From Clostridium sp. 27_14 (lineage in GTDB: Bacteria; Bacillota; Clostridia; TANB77; CAG-508): DNA of 64,000 nucleotides. The notes under the pieces were generated by a model. The model was not told the DNA's origin. It did not search any database and saw nothing but the letters and a program-made list of their open reading frames with translations. The stretch covers positions 1 to 64,000 of the forward strand of contig MNRQ01000018.1 in NCBI GenBank assembly GCA_001916035.1. Direction: 5' to 3'. Below are positions 53,575 to 61,721 of the stretch, piece by piece; position 1 is the stretch's first letter, and each line of letters starts with the position of its first letter. The translations under genes and the position numbers were made by a program.

Positions 53575-56175
53575 ATGTGGCAAACATTAAAAAAAGAAGA
53601 AACAATAGAAAAGTTAAACACCAATGAAAAACAAGGATTAACAGAAGAACAAGTAAGAAAAAAACAAGAAAAAGAAGGAAAAAACAAATTAGAAGACAAA
53701 AAAAAAGAAAGTATACTAATAAAATTCATCAAACAATTTAACGACTTTATGATAATAATATTAATAATAGCATCAATAATATCAGCAATAGTTTCAAAAA
53801 TGCAAGGAGAAAATGACTATATAGACTCATTCATAATAATAGCAATAGTAATATTAAATGCAATAATTGGAGTAATACAAGAAGCAAAAGCAGAAAAATC
53901 AATAGAAGCACTAAAACAGTTAACACCACAAAAATGCAAAACAATAAGAGAAGGAAACATAAAAGAAATAAATGCAGAAGAATTGGTAAAAGGAGACATA
54001 ATATTACTAGAAGCAGGAAACTATGTCCCAGCAGACTGCAGACTACTAGAAACATACAACCTAAAAATTGAAGAATCAAGTTTAACAGGAGAAAACCTAC
54101 CATCAGAAAAAGATGCAAACTATATATGCAATAAAGAAGAACAATTAGGAGACATGAAAAACATGGCATTTATGGCAAGCACAGTAGTAAATGGACATGC
54201 AAAGGCAGTAGTAACAGAAACAGGAATGAGAACAACAGTAGGAAAAATAGCAAATATGATGATAGAAAACGAAGCACCAGAAACACCAATCCAAAAAAAA
54301 TTAGGGCAAGTAGGAAAAATATTAGGAATAGCATGTTTAGCAATATGCATACTAATTTTCTTAATAGGGATAATAAAAAAAATAGAACCAATAGAAATGT
54401 TTATGACATCAGTAGGATTAGCAGTAGCAGCAATACCAGAAGGATTACCAGCAATAGTAACAATAGTACTATCAATAGGAGTAACAAAAATGTCCAAAAA
54501 GAATAGCATAATAAGAAAACTACCAGCAGTAGAAACATTAGGAAGCAGTAGTGTAATCTGTTCAGACAAAACAGGAACACTAACACAAAACAAAATGAAA
54601 GTAGTAGAAACAAAAACAACAGACGAAAAAAAGATGATAGAATATGCAACACTTTGCACAGACTGTGAAATAACACAAAACCACAAGGTAATAGGAGAAC
54701 CAACAGAAAAAGCAATAGTAGAAAAAGCATTAGAAATAGGAATAAACAAAAGAACCACAGAAGAACAAATGCAAAGAATAGCAGAAATACCATTTGACTC
54801 AACAAGAAAAATGATGACAACAATACATAAAAAAGGAAACAAATATATAGTTATCACAAAAGGAGCACCAGATATATTAATCGAAAGATGTGAAATAACA
54901 AACAAAGCAGAAATAAGAAAACAAAATTTAGAAATGGCAAATAAAGCACTAAGAGTAATAGCAGTAGGATACAAAGAAATAACAACATTACCAAATAAAA
55001 TAACAAGTGAGAATACAGAAACAAACCTAAAATATCTAGGATTAATAGGCATGATAGATCCAGCAAGAGAAGGAGTAAAAGAAGCAGTAAAAACATGCAA
55101 AAAAGCAGGAATAAAAACAGTAATGATAACAGGAGATCACATACAAACAGCAAAAGCAATAGCAAAAGAACTAGAAATAATGGGAAAAAATGACAAAGCA
55201 ATAACAGGACAAGAATTAGACAAAATAACACAAAAAGAATTAGAAAAAAATATAAAAGAATACTCAGTATTTGCAAGAGTCACACCAGAACATAAAGTAC
55301 GAATAGTAAAAGCATGGCAAAAAACAGGAGCAGTAGTAGCAATGACAGGAGACGGAGTAAATGACAGCCCAGCACTAAAAAATGCAGACATAGGAATAGC
55401 AATGGGCAAAAATGGAACAGACGTAGCAAAAAACGCATCAGACATGATACTAACAGATGACAATTTTGTAACAATAGTAGAAGCGGTAAAACAAGGAAGA
55501 AATATATATGACAACATAAAAAAAGCAATACATTTTCTAATAGCAACAAATATAGGAGAAATAGTCACAATATTTATGGGATTAGTATTAGGAATGAAAT
55601 CACCATTATTAGCAATCCAACTATTATGGATAAATTTAGTAACAGACTCTTTACCAGCCATAGCATTAGGACTAGAACCAGAGGAAAAAGACATAATGAA
55701 CAGAAAACCAATAGACAGCAGAAAAGGAATTTTTTCAGACGGACTATGGAGCAAAATAATAATAGAAGGAATAATGATAGGAATGTTAACACTAATTTCA
55801 TTTAGCATAGGAAACAAATACTATAGCCTAGAAATAGGAAGAACAATGGCATTTATAACAATAGGAATGTTAGAATTAATACACAGTTTCAACATAAAAA
55901 GTGACAAATCAATATTAGAAGTAGGGATAATGGAAAACAAATACCTAATAGGAAGTTTCTTACTAGGAGTATTTGTACAAAATATAGTAGCAATAATACC
56001 AACATTTGCAGACATTTTTGAATTACATACACTAAACAGTACACAATGGATAATAACAATAATAATTTCATTTATGCCAATACCAATAATGGAATTACAA
56101 AAATGGGTAAATAAAGAACGATTAAGCAAAAAGAATATAACAAAAATAAACTATAAAGAAAAAACAATTTATTAA
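53575..56175 (+). CDS. P-type ATPase, calcium (P2A) type
   Basis: Cation pump of 866 residues, similar to SERCA/PMCA-like bacterial calcium ATPases. N-terminal cation_ATPase_N region, TGEN in the actuator domain (SLTGENLPSEK), PEGLP in the membrane helix M4 (AAIPEGLPAIV), phosphorylated Asp331 in SDKTGTLTQNK, KGAPD in the nucleotide domain and TGDGVNDSPALKNADIGIAMG in the hinge. About ten transmembrane helices. Ion specificity is inferred from family features; manganese or other divalent ions are possible. RBS AAAGGAGAGG. Confidence 0.92.
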   Translation: MWQTLKKEETIEKLNTNEKQGLTEEQVRKKQEKEGKNKLEDKKKESILIKFIKQFNDFMIIILIIASIISAIVSKMQGENDYIDSFIIIAIVILNAIIGVIQEAKAEKSIEALKQLTPQKCKTIREGNIKEINAEELVKGDIILLEAGNYVPADCRLLETYNLKIEESSLTGENLPSEKDANYICNKEEQLGDMKNMAFMASTVVNGHAKAVVTETGMRTTVGKIANMMIENEAPETPIQKKLGQVGKILGIACLAICILIFLIGIIKKIEPIEMFMTSVGLAVAAIPEGLPAIVTIVLSIGVTKMSKKNSIIRKLPAVETLGSSSVICSDKTGTLTQNKMKVVETKTTDEKKMIEYATLCTDCEITQNHKVIGEPTEKAIVEKALEIGINKRTTEEQMQRIAEIPFDSTRKMMTTIHKKGNKYIVITKGAPDILIERCEITNKAEIRKQNLEMANKALRVIAVGYKEITTLPNKITSENTETNLKYLGLIGMIDPAREGVKEAVKTCKKAGIKTVMITGDHIQTAKAIAKELEIMGKNDKAITGQELDKITQKELEKNIKEYSVFARVTPEHKVRIVKAWQKTGAVVAMTGDGVNDSPALKNADIGIAMGKNGTDVAKNASDMILTDDNFVTIVEAVKQGRNIYDNIKKAIHFLIATNIGEIVTIFMGLVLGMKSPLLAIQLLWINLVTDSLPAIALGLEPEEKDIMNRKPIDSRKGIFSDGLWSKIIIEGIMIGMLTLISFSIGNKYYSLEIGRTMAFITIGMLELIHSFNIKSDKSILEVGIMENKYLIGSFLLGVFVQNIVAIIPTFADIFELHTLNSTQWIITIIISFMPIPIMELQKWVNKERLSKKNITKINYKEKTIY

Positions 56176-56191
56176 AAGAAAGGAAATTTGT

Positions 56192-57295
56192 ATGATTAAT
56201 TATTTAAAATCTTCAATCTCAATTTCTTCATATAATGGATGCACAATAAATTGTAAATACTGTATTTTAAGTTCCTTAGGAAACAGAGAAAACGTAAGAA
56301 AAGTAGAAGACGAAAAAGAACTTGTAAAAAAACTATTATCATTAAAGCTATATTCACCAGAAATACCAATATCAGTAAACAATCAAACAGACCCACTACT
56401 AAACAAAGAAATATTTAACAGCACAATAAAAATTTTAAAAGAAATGGAAAAAAACGAAGTACCAAATCCAATACTAATAATAACAAAAGGATATATAACA
56501 GAAGAACAAATAAAACAAATAGAAAAAATCGACTTAAACCTTATAATATTATACACATTTTCAGGGTTATCAGAAAAACTAGAAAACAGAAATGAAAAAT
56601 CGCAAATAGAAACACTAAAAAAGCTATCAAAACTACAAAACTGTAAACTAATAAATTACTACAGACCAGTTATAGAAGGCATAAACAGTGATAAAGAAAC
56701 AATTGAACATATAGCAAAAATAGTAACAAAATATTGTAGAGCAAGTATAGTATCAGGAATACGCATGAACACACATTTAAAGCAAATTTTCGAAAAAAAT
56801 GGAATAACAATACCAGAAAAATATGACACAGACCACAAAGTATTATATCCAGAAACATACAATAAAATAAAAGAAATTTTTAAACAAACAAAAAAAGAAT
56901 ATCCAGTATTCAAAAAGACCTCATGTGGAGTAAGCTATATATGTGGAAAACCAGACTATAATGGACACAGTGCACGAATACACTACTGCAATCCAAACTG
57001 TATAAGTTATCCAGTATGTATAGGAACAAACAAAATAGGATTTTGCAATCCAGACTGTCCAAATTTTAAAGTATGCAAAAAAGAAAGCCAAAAAATAATC
57101 ACAGAAAATGAATTCAAAAACTTATTAAAAAAGATAGGCAAAGAAACCAATACATTTGAAATAAGAGAAAATTATATAGAATTACACGGTACATTTTGGC
57201 AAGAAGAAGTTTCATATTTAAGACATATATGCAAGAAAAACATCAAAGCAGACAAATTATTAAAAAGAGAAGACGAATTTTTGCTAAGTTTATAA
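56192..57295 (+). CDS. Radical SAM protein with C-terminal duplicated cysteine clusters
   Basis: 367 residues. The SAM-binding cluster is CTINCKYC (Cys17, Cys21, Cys24). The C-terminal part has a dense cysteine region: SCGVSYICGKP, then two copies of a CNPxC-x5-C unit (YCNPNCISYPVC and FCNPDCPNFKVC) within about 30 residues, probably auxiliary iron-sulfur or zinc sites. A spore-photoproduct-lyase/DNA-photolyase-like or other radical SAM subfamily is possible; none is firmly recognised. No precursor peptide gene was seen beside it. RBS GAAAGGAAA, 16 bases after the ATPase stop, so the two are co-transcribed. Confidence 0.8.
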   Translation: MINYLKSSISISSYNGCTINCKYCILSSLGNRENVRKVEDEKELVKKLLSLKLYSPEIPISVNNQTDPLLNKEIFNSTIKILKEMEKNEVPNPILIITKGYITEEQIKQIEKIDLNLIILYTFSGLSEKLENRNEKSQIETLKKLSKLQNCKLINYYRPVIEGINSDKETIEHIAKIVTKYCRASIVSGIRMNTHLKQIFEKNGITIPEKYDTDHKVLYPETYNKIKEIFKQTKKEYPVFKKTSCGVSYICGKPDYNGHSARIHYCNPNCISYPVCIGTNKIGFCNPDCPNFKVCKKESQKIITENEFKNLLKKIGKETNTFEIRENYIELHGTFWQEEVSYLRHICKKNIKADKLLKREDEFLLSL

Positions 57296-57357
57296 CAAAA
57301 TCTGAAAACAAAACACCAGAAAATACAAAAACAAACAAAATAAAAAAATAAAAAATA

Positions 57358-57386
57358 TTGTAAAACAAAAAGAAATGTAGTAAAAT
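57358..57386 (+). promoter_or_regulatory. Promoter of methyltransferase gene
   Basis: TTGTAA (57358-57363), 17 bases, TAAAAT (57381-57386). Confidence 0.55.
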
Positions 57387-57493
57387 TGTAATTCAGTGAG
57401 CAAAGGAGCCAAAAAACAAAGAAGCAAAAAAATAAAAGAGTAAAAAAAAAAAGATCAGAAAAGCAAAGGAAAAATAAAAGCCAAGGAGGAAAA

Positions 57494-58178
57494 ATGATAG
57501 AATCAAAACCATGGGAATGGAGCAAACTAAATGAAGAAGGACAAAAAAAGTGGAAAGAACCAAGCATAGAATCATACTATTTAATAAACAGATGGAAAAA
57601 ACAAAACAAAAAAGACTTCCTAGACATAGGATGTGGACTAGGACGACATACCATACAATTTGCCAAAAAAGGATTTAATGTAAATAGCATAGATTTATCA
57701 GAAGAAGCAATAAAAACAACAAAAGAATGGTTAGAAAAAGAAGGACTAAAAGCAAATGTAAAAAAATCAGACATGATACAATTACCATACAAAAAAGAAA
57801 GTATAGACTGCATATTATGCAGAAATGTAATATCACACACAGACACAGAAGGAATAAAAATAATAATAGAACAAATTTATAATATTTTAAGAAAAGATGG
57901 AGAATGTTTTTTAACACTAGGTTCAAAAAATGCAGAAACATTTAAAAACAAAAATAACCCACAAAAAGACGAAAACACAGCAATAAGAATGGACGAAGGA
58001 CCAGAAAAACGGAATACCACACTTTTATGCAGATATAAAAATAATACCAGAACTATTTAAAAAATTCAAAATAGAATATTTATCACAAGTACAAGACATA
58101 ATCCAGAAAAAAGATGGAAAAATACAAACATATTGGCACTATCTACTATTAATACGAAAGGAAAGTGATAAAAATTAA
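57494..58178 (+). CDS. Class I SAM-dependent methyltransferase, split by +1 frameshift at CGG
   Basis: Rossmann-fold methyltransferase. Motif I is FLDIGCGLGRHT, followed by SIDLSEEAI and a CILCRNVISH post-motif region. Frame 0 runs to an in-frame CGG at 58010-58012 (codon 173) and then ends at 58060 after non-homologous residues. Skipping C58010 gives GGA and the family tail GIPHFYADIKIIPELFKKF, continuing to TAA at 58176-58178; joined length about 227 residues, normal for this family (EGPExGIPHFYAD is its usual sequence). The restored tail overlaps the start of the next gene, as expected for coupled genes. Same CGG/+1 pattern as the genes at 8739 and 16946. Substrate unknown. Confidence 0.85.
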
Positions 58179-58764
58179 TAATATTTTAGTAACAATTACT
58201 GGAGCAAGTGGAGCAGGAAAAAGCACAATTATAAAAAAATTAATACAAAGAGATTCAGAAAAATATATACAAATCCCAACATACACAACAAGGACATTAA
58301 GAAAAGGCGAAAAACAAGGAGAACAACATTACTTTATACAAAAAGAAGAATTAAAACAAATATATAAAAACATAATCCCAATATATGTAATGCCACCAAC
58401 ACAAGAACGAATAAAGCAAAACAGAAACCAAAACAGATTACAAAGAAGTTTAAAACAAATAAAATATGCGGAAAAAGTATGCAAATGGCTAGTAATAAAC
58501 GAGGAATTAGAAAAAGCAACAGATGACATAGAAAAAATAATATTAATAATCCAAAAAAGTGGAAAAAAAGTGGAAAAGATAACAAAAAAAGATATAGAAT
58601 ATTTATATAAAAAAAGTATGAAAAATCCAGTAAACAAAAGATTTTTAGAAGAATTTTATCAGCAAGAAGAACAAGCAGAGGAACAAAAAACAAAAAATAA
58701 ACAAGAACAAAAGAAAAAAACAGAAACAAAAAAAGAAAAAGAAACAGAAGAAATAAGCATATAA
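58165..58764 (+). CDS. Guanylate-kinase-like protein with missing GMP-binding segment
   Basis: The N-terminus is a guanylate kinase fold: P-loop GASGAGKST and TYTTRTLRKGEKQGEQHYF (the TTRxPRxGExxGxxYxF motif). Then about 55 residues of a normal enzyme, including the GMP-binding FLEYAEVxGNYYGT block and the second nucleotide strand, are absent; the sequence jumps to a late VMPPTQERIKQNRNQNRLQRS segment. A Lys/Glu-rich tail closes the 199 residues. Real guanylate kinase activity is unlikely; an adaptor or degenerate copy is more plausible. The start is uncertain: GTG at 58165 is only three bases from GAAAGG, while ATT at 58174 has normal spacing. It overlaps the frameshifted methyltransferase tail. 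Confidence 0.65.
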   Translation: MIKINNILVTITGASGAGKSTIIKKLIQRDSEKYIQIPTYTTRTLRKGEKQGEQHYFIQKEELKQIYKNIIPIYVMPPTQERIKQNRNQNRLQRSLKQIKYAEKVCKWLVINEELEKATDDIEKIILIIQKSGKKVEKITKKDIEYLYKKSMKNPVNKRFLEEFYQQEEQAEEQKTKNKQEQKKKTETKKEKETEEISI

Positions 58765-58792
58765 AATAAAAAGCAAGGGGAGGAAAAACAAC

Positions 58793-59377
58793 ATGAAAAA
58801 ATTAAACAAATGGGTAGATGTCAGAAAAAAACAAGTAAGAGAAGTAACAGACATGGATATAACAATAAAAAAATTAGAAGAAAAAAACACATACATAACA
58901 TTAAAAGAGGTAAAAGCAGTAGAACAACCATATAGTGTATATATAAACGGAGAAAGAGTAAAAAAATTAGACAAAGATTTTACAATCATAGAATACACAC
59001 CACTAGACAAAAAATACAATGTAAGAATACATGTAAATGACAAAAAAGAAATATTAGAATATTACTTTGACATAATAGCAGAAAACAAAATAAAAGACGG
59101 AATACCATTTTACAATGACTTATACTTAGACGTAGTATATTTTCAACCAGCAGCAACCAAAGAAGGCACATACATACAATTAGTTGACTGCAATGAATTA
59201 GAAGAAGCACTAAAAGAAAACATCATAGACAAAGAGCAATTTGACATGGCATATATAGAAGCAGAAAAACTAATGAAAGAATTAAAAGAAAAGAAAAACT
59301 GGTATGTAAACAGAGGACTAGAAGACTACTGGAAAATAAAAAAGCAACAAAACGAAAACTCAAAAATCATTAGTTAA
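58793..59377 (+). CDS. DUF402 domain protein, 194 aa
   Basis: Matches the general layout of DUF402 proteins (nucleoside di/triphosphatase or RNA-binding FomD/YgaC-like fold): an N-terminal part, FYNDLYLDVVYF in the second half, and QLVDCNELEEALKENIIDKEQF as the conserved Asp/Glu block. 194 residues, cytoplasmic. Preceded by GGGGAGG. It lies between the guanylate-kinase-like gene and the rpsF operon. The exact activity is not predictable. Confidence 0.7.
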   Translation: MKKLNKWVDVRKKQVREVTDMDITIKKLEEKNTYITLKEVKAVEQPYSVYINGERVKKLDKDFTIIEYTPLDKKYNVRIHVNDKKEILEYYFDIIAENKIKDGIPFYNDLYLDVVYFQPAATKEGTYIQLVDCNELEEALKENIIDKEQFDMAYIEAEKLMKELKEKKNWYVNRGLEDYWKIKKQQNENSKIIS

Positions 59378-59460
59378 AAAATAGAGGTTACAATTCACAA
59401 TTTCAAAAACAAAAAGCACGAAAATAGTGGAAAAATAGGAAATTTTTAGAAGAAAAGTGA

Positions 59461-59489
59461 TTGACAAACCTAAAAAAACGTGATAAAAT
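59461..59489 (+). promoter_or_regulatory. Promoter of rpsF-ssb-rpsR operon
   Basis: TTGACA (59461-59466), 17 bases, TAAAAT (59484-59489). The leader to the RBS is about 75 bases. Confidence 0.8.
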
Positions 59490-59576
59490 AGCACTGTTCA
59501 AAAAAAGTGTTATTTTTTTTGAATCTCTACTCACAAAACCAAAAGTGGGTTAAAAATCCAAAGGGAGGTGAAATCA

Positions 59577-59858
59577 ATGAATAAATACGAAAGTGTTATC
59601 ATTGTAAATCCAAATTTAGACGAAGCAGGAGTAAAAGCATTAGAAGATAAATTTACAGGATTAATCAATGAAAATGGAAAAGTAGAATCAATCGACAAAA
59701 TGGGAAAAAGAAAATTAGCTTATGAAATCAAAAAACAACAAGAAGGAATATACGAAGTAATCAATTTTGAATCAAAACCAGAAGCTATAGCAGAATTAGA
59801 AAGAATCTACAGAATAACAGATGATATAATGAAATATATCATAGTAAAAAAAGGATAA
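59577..59858 (+). CDS. rpsF: 30S ribosomal protein S6
   Basis: S6, 93 residues, binds S18 on the central 30S domain. MNKYESVIIVNPNLDEAG and the KRKLAYEIKKQQEGIYEVINF block are characteristic. The ATG at 59577 follows GGGAGGTGAAATCA; the upstream GTG belongs to the RBS spacer. First gene of the conserved rpsF-ssb-rpsR operon. Confidence 0.95.
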   Translation: MNKYESVIIVNPNLDEAGVKALEDKFTGLINENGKVESIDKMGKRKLAYEIKKQQEGIYEVINFESKPEAIAELERIYRITDDIMKYIIVKKG

Positions 59859-59923
59859 TAGTCCAAAAAACAATTAAATAAAGAAAAGGGACCTTTATTT
59901 AAAGCAAAGAAAGGTGATAGAAA

Positions 59924-60355
59924 ATGAACAAAGTAATATTAATGGGAAGATTAACAAGAGACCCAGAAGTAAGATACACACAAACAAACAACACACTAGT
60001 TGCATCTTTTAGTTTAGCAGTAAACAGAAGATTTGTAAGACAAGGAGAAGAAAGACAAGCAGACTTCATAAATATTGTAGCATGGAGCAAACTAGGAGAA
60101 TTTTGCAGTAAATACTTTAAAAAAGGTCAACAAGTAGGAATCATCGGAAGAATCCAAACAAGAACATGGGACGATGATCAAGGTGTAAAACACTATGTAA
60201 CAGAAGTAGTAGCAGAAGAAGCATATTTTGCAGACAGCAGAAGAGAAGGAAACGGAGATGCAGGAGTATTCGAAAACACTTTTGGAACAACAGCACCAGG
60301 AGCAATGGGCTCAGACTTTGAAGTAACATCTTCAACAGATGATTTACCATTCTAG
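59924..60355 (+). CDS. ssb: Single-stranded DNA-binding protein (main SSB)
   Basis: SSB, 143 residues, coats single-stranded DNA in replication and repair. One OB fold (NKVILMGRLTRDPEVRYTQTNNTLVASFSLAVNRRF) followed by a short linker and the acidic tip DDLPF that recruits partner proteins. Preceded by AAAGGTGATAG. It sits between rpsF and rpsR, the usual Firmicutes place. A second SSB-like protein with two OB folds and no such tip is at 19247. Confidence 0.96.
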   Translation: MNKVILMGRLTRDPEVRYTQTNNTLVASFSLAVNRRFVRQGEERQADFINIVAWSKLGEFCSKYFKKGQQVGIIGRIQTRTWDDDQGVKHYVTEVVAEEAYFADSRREGNGDAGVFENTFGTTAPGAMGSDFEVTSSTDDLPF

Positions 60356-60377
60356 TACTGAAAGGGGGAAATAAAAA

Positions 60378-60656
60378 ATGGCAGACAAAAAACAAAATAG
60401 AAGAAACAACAAAAATTATGATGATGATTATAATCCAAGATTCAGAAAACAAAGAAAAAAGGTATGTGTATTATGCAGTGACAAAAATTTCGAATTAGAC
60501 TACAAAAACGCAGACCAATTAAAAAAATTTGTTAATGATAAAGGAAAAATATTACCAAGAAGAACAACAGGAGCTTGCAGCAAACATCAAAGAGACATAA
60601 CAACAGCAGTAAAAAGAGCAAGACATATAGCAATACTACCTTATGCACAAAACTAA
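60378..60656 (+). CDS. rpsR: 30S ribosomal protein S18
   Basis: S18, 92 residues. An N-terminal extension (ADKKQNRRNNKNYDDDYNPRFRKQRK) precedes the conserved core KVCVLCSDKN...LKKFVNDKGKILPRRTTGACSKHQR and AIKRARHIAILPY-type end. A CxxC plus later Cys may bind zinc. RBS AAAGGGGG. Last gene of the rpsF operon, followed by a terminator. Confidence 0.96.
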   Translation: MADKKQNRRNNKNYDDDYNPRFRKQRKKVCVLCSDKNFELDYKNADQLKKFVNDKGKILPRRTTGACSKHQRDITTAVKRARHIAILPYAQN

Positions 60657-60672
60657 TTTTATTATTATAAAA

Positions 60673-60705
60673 AAACCGTTGAAATATCAACGGTTTAAAT
60701 TTTTT
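60673..60705. terminator. Terminator after rpsR
   Basis: AAACCGTTGA (60673-60682), loop AATA, TCAACGGTTT (60687-60696), then AAATTTTTT. It also faces the convergent 60708 gene. Confidence 0.85.
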
Positions 60706-60707
60706 GT

Positions 60708-61493
60708 TCAGATAGCAAACAAAGCAAACTGCCTTGTCAGCTCATCAAGTAACTTTTTGTCTTTTGGCTTATACACATAAATGTGTATAATTTGCCCGTA
60801 ATTTATATCATTTGAACGAAAAACGCTAAATGACGAATTCAAAGGAATATCCCGAGAACAAGAAATATTATACTCAGAAAGAATATAAGCATTCTTTTTT
60901 GGGAAACTACCCTTAATTAAGCCAATTTCTAATTTAAGTGACGGCCTATCCAAATCGCTGTAAAGGAAAGCGATAGAAAAATGATTATCACTGCTCACAC
61001 TTATGTGCGAACGAACACCAGAAGCTAACATAGAATTGATGATATTTGCAAAATACGCAATCTCATCAAAAGGTTTCCTTAATTCAAATTTAACATCCAA
61101 CAAAGGAGAAGAATTATTAAATTTGACAGGTGGAAACTTTGCCAGTTTACAGGTATTATCCGGTAAATCATTATACGAATCACAAATATAAATTGTAATA
61201 AATTTACCAGTAGAATCCGATTCGAAAAACAGAATAGATTTTGAAAAATCAACCGAAGAAACAAAATTTTCTGTTTCAAAATCAATTAAATCAACATCTC
61301 TGTTTAAGGTAACAGAAGGATATTTCCTGCATCTGTAAACATTAATAGTAATGTAATCAATATCTTTTGACTTTCCGATTTTCAATTCTGCATGGTTCCC
61401 TTTACCAGAAATCATCATTTTGTTAAACAAATAACAAATAGACTCTAACTCTGGAAAAGGAGACCGAAGATTAAAAGTTACTTTTTCTCTCAT
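60708..61493 (-). CDS. Hypothetical protein with internally duplicated domain, 261 aa, atypical composition
   Basis: Not recognised. Two homologous halves: FNLRSPFPELESICYLFNKMMISG near residue 7 matches FELRKPFDEIAYFANIINSMLASG near residue 133, and each half ends in a strand followed by a charged helix (ITIYICDSYNDLP and IHIYVYKPKDKK). The ATG at 61493 is chosen because AAGGAGG precedes it. The coding sequence is richer in G and C than its neighbours and contains two in-frame CGG codons (61466-61464 at codon 10, aligned with an arginine AGG in the second half; and 60854-60852). This suggests recent acquisition, or that CGG is sometimes decoded as arginine. Function unknown. Confidence 0.6.
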   Translation of the reverse strand: MREKVTFNLRSPFPELESICYLFNKMMISGKGNHAELKIGKSKDIDYITINVYRCRKYPSVTLNRDVDLIDFETENFVSSVDFSKSILFFESDSTGKFITIYICDSYNDLPDNTCKLAKFPPVKFNNSSPLLDVKFELRKPFDEIAYFANIINSMLASGVRSHISVSSDNHFSIAFLYSDLDRPSLKLEIGLIKGSFPKKNAYILSEYNISCSRDIPLNSSFSVFRSNDINYGQIIHIYVYKPKDKKLLDELTRQFALFAI

Positions 61494-61542
61494 ATAAAGA
61501 GCCTCCTTATAAATAATAAATTTCCCAACTGGGATTAAATAT

Positions 61543-61571
61543 AGTATACCACAATTAACATAAATATACAA
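61543..61571 (-). promoter_or_regulatory. Promoter of the duplicated-domain gene
   Basis: Minus strand TTGTAT (61571-61566), 17 bases, TATACT (61548-61543). The leader contains the palindrome TCCCAACTGGGA (61523-61534), a possible operator. Confidence 0.6.
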
Positions 61572-61721
61572 CACACAAATACTTAGAAATCAATAAATGT
61601 TGCAAAAAAAAACAAAATATAGTAAAATATTAAATATAAAAAAAGAAAAAAACAAAAAAGAAATCAAAACTAATTCAAAAATCATAAAAAATATAAACAT
61701 AAAATAAGGAGAAAAATAAAA

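Noticed and set aside
59487..59520. Terminator-like stem (TAGCACT/AGTGTTA plus T8) in the rpsF leader, possible attenuator
   Set aside because: The left arm overlaps the -10 element and lies upstream of the expected transcription start, so it would not be in the RNA.
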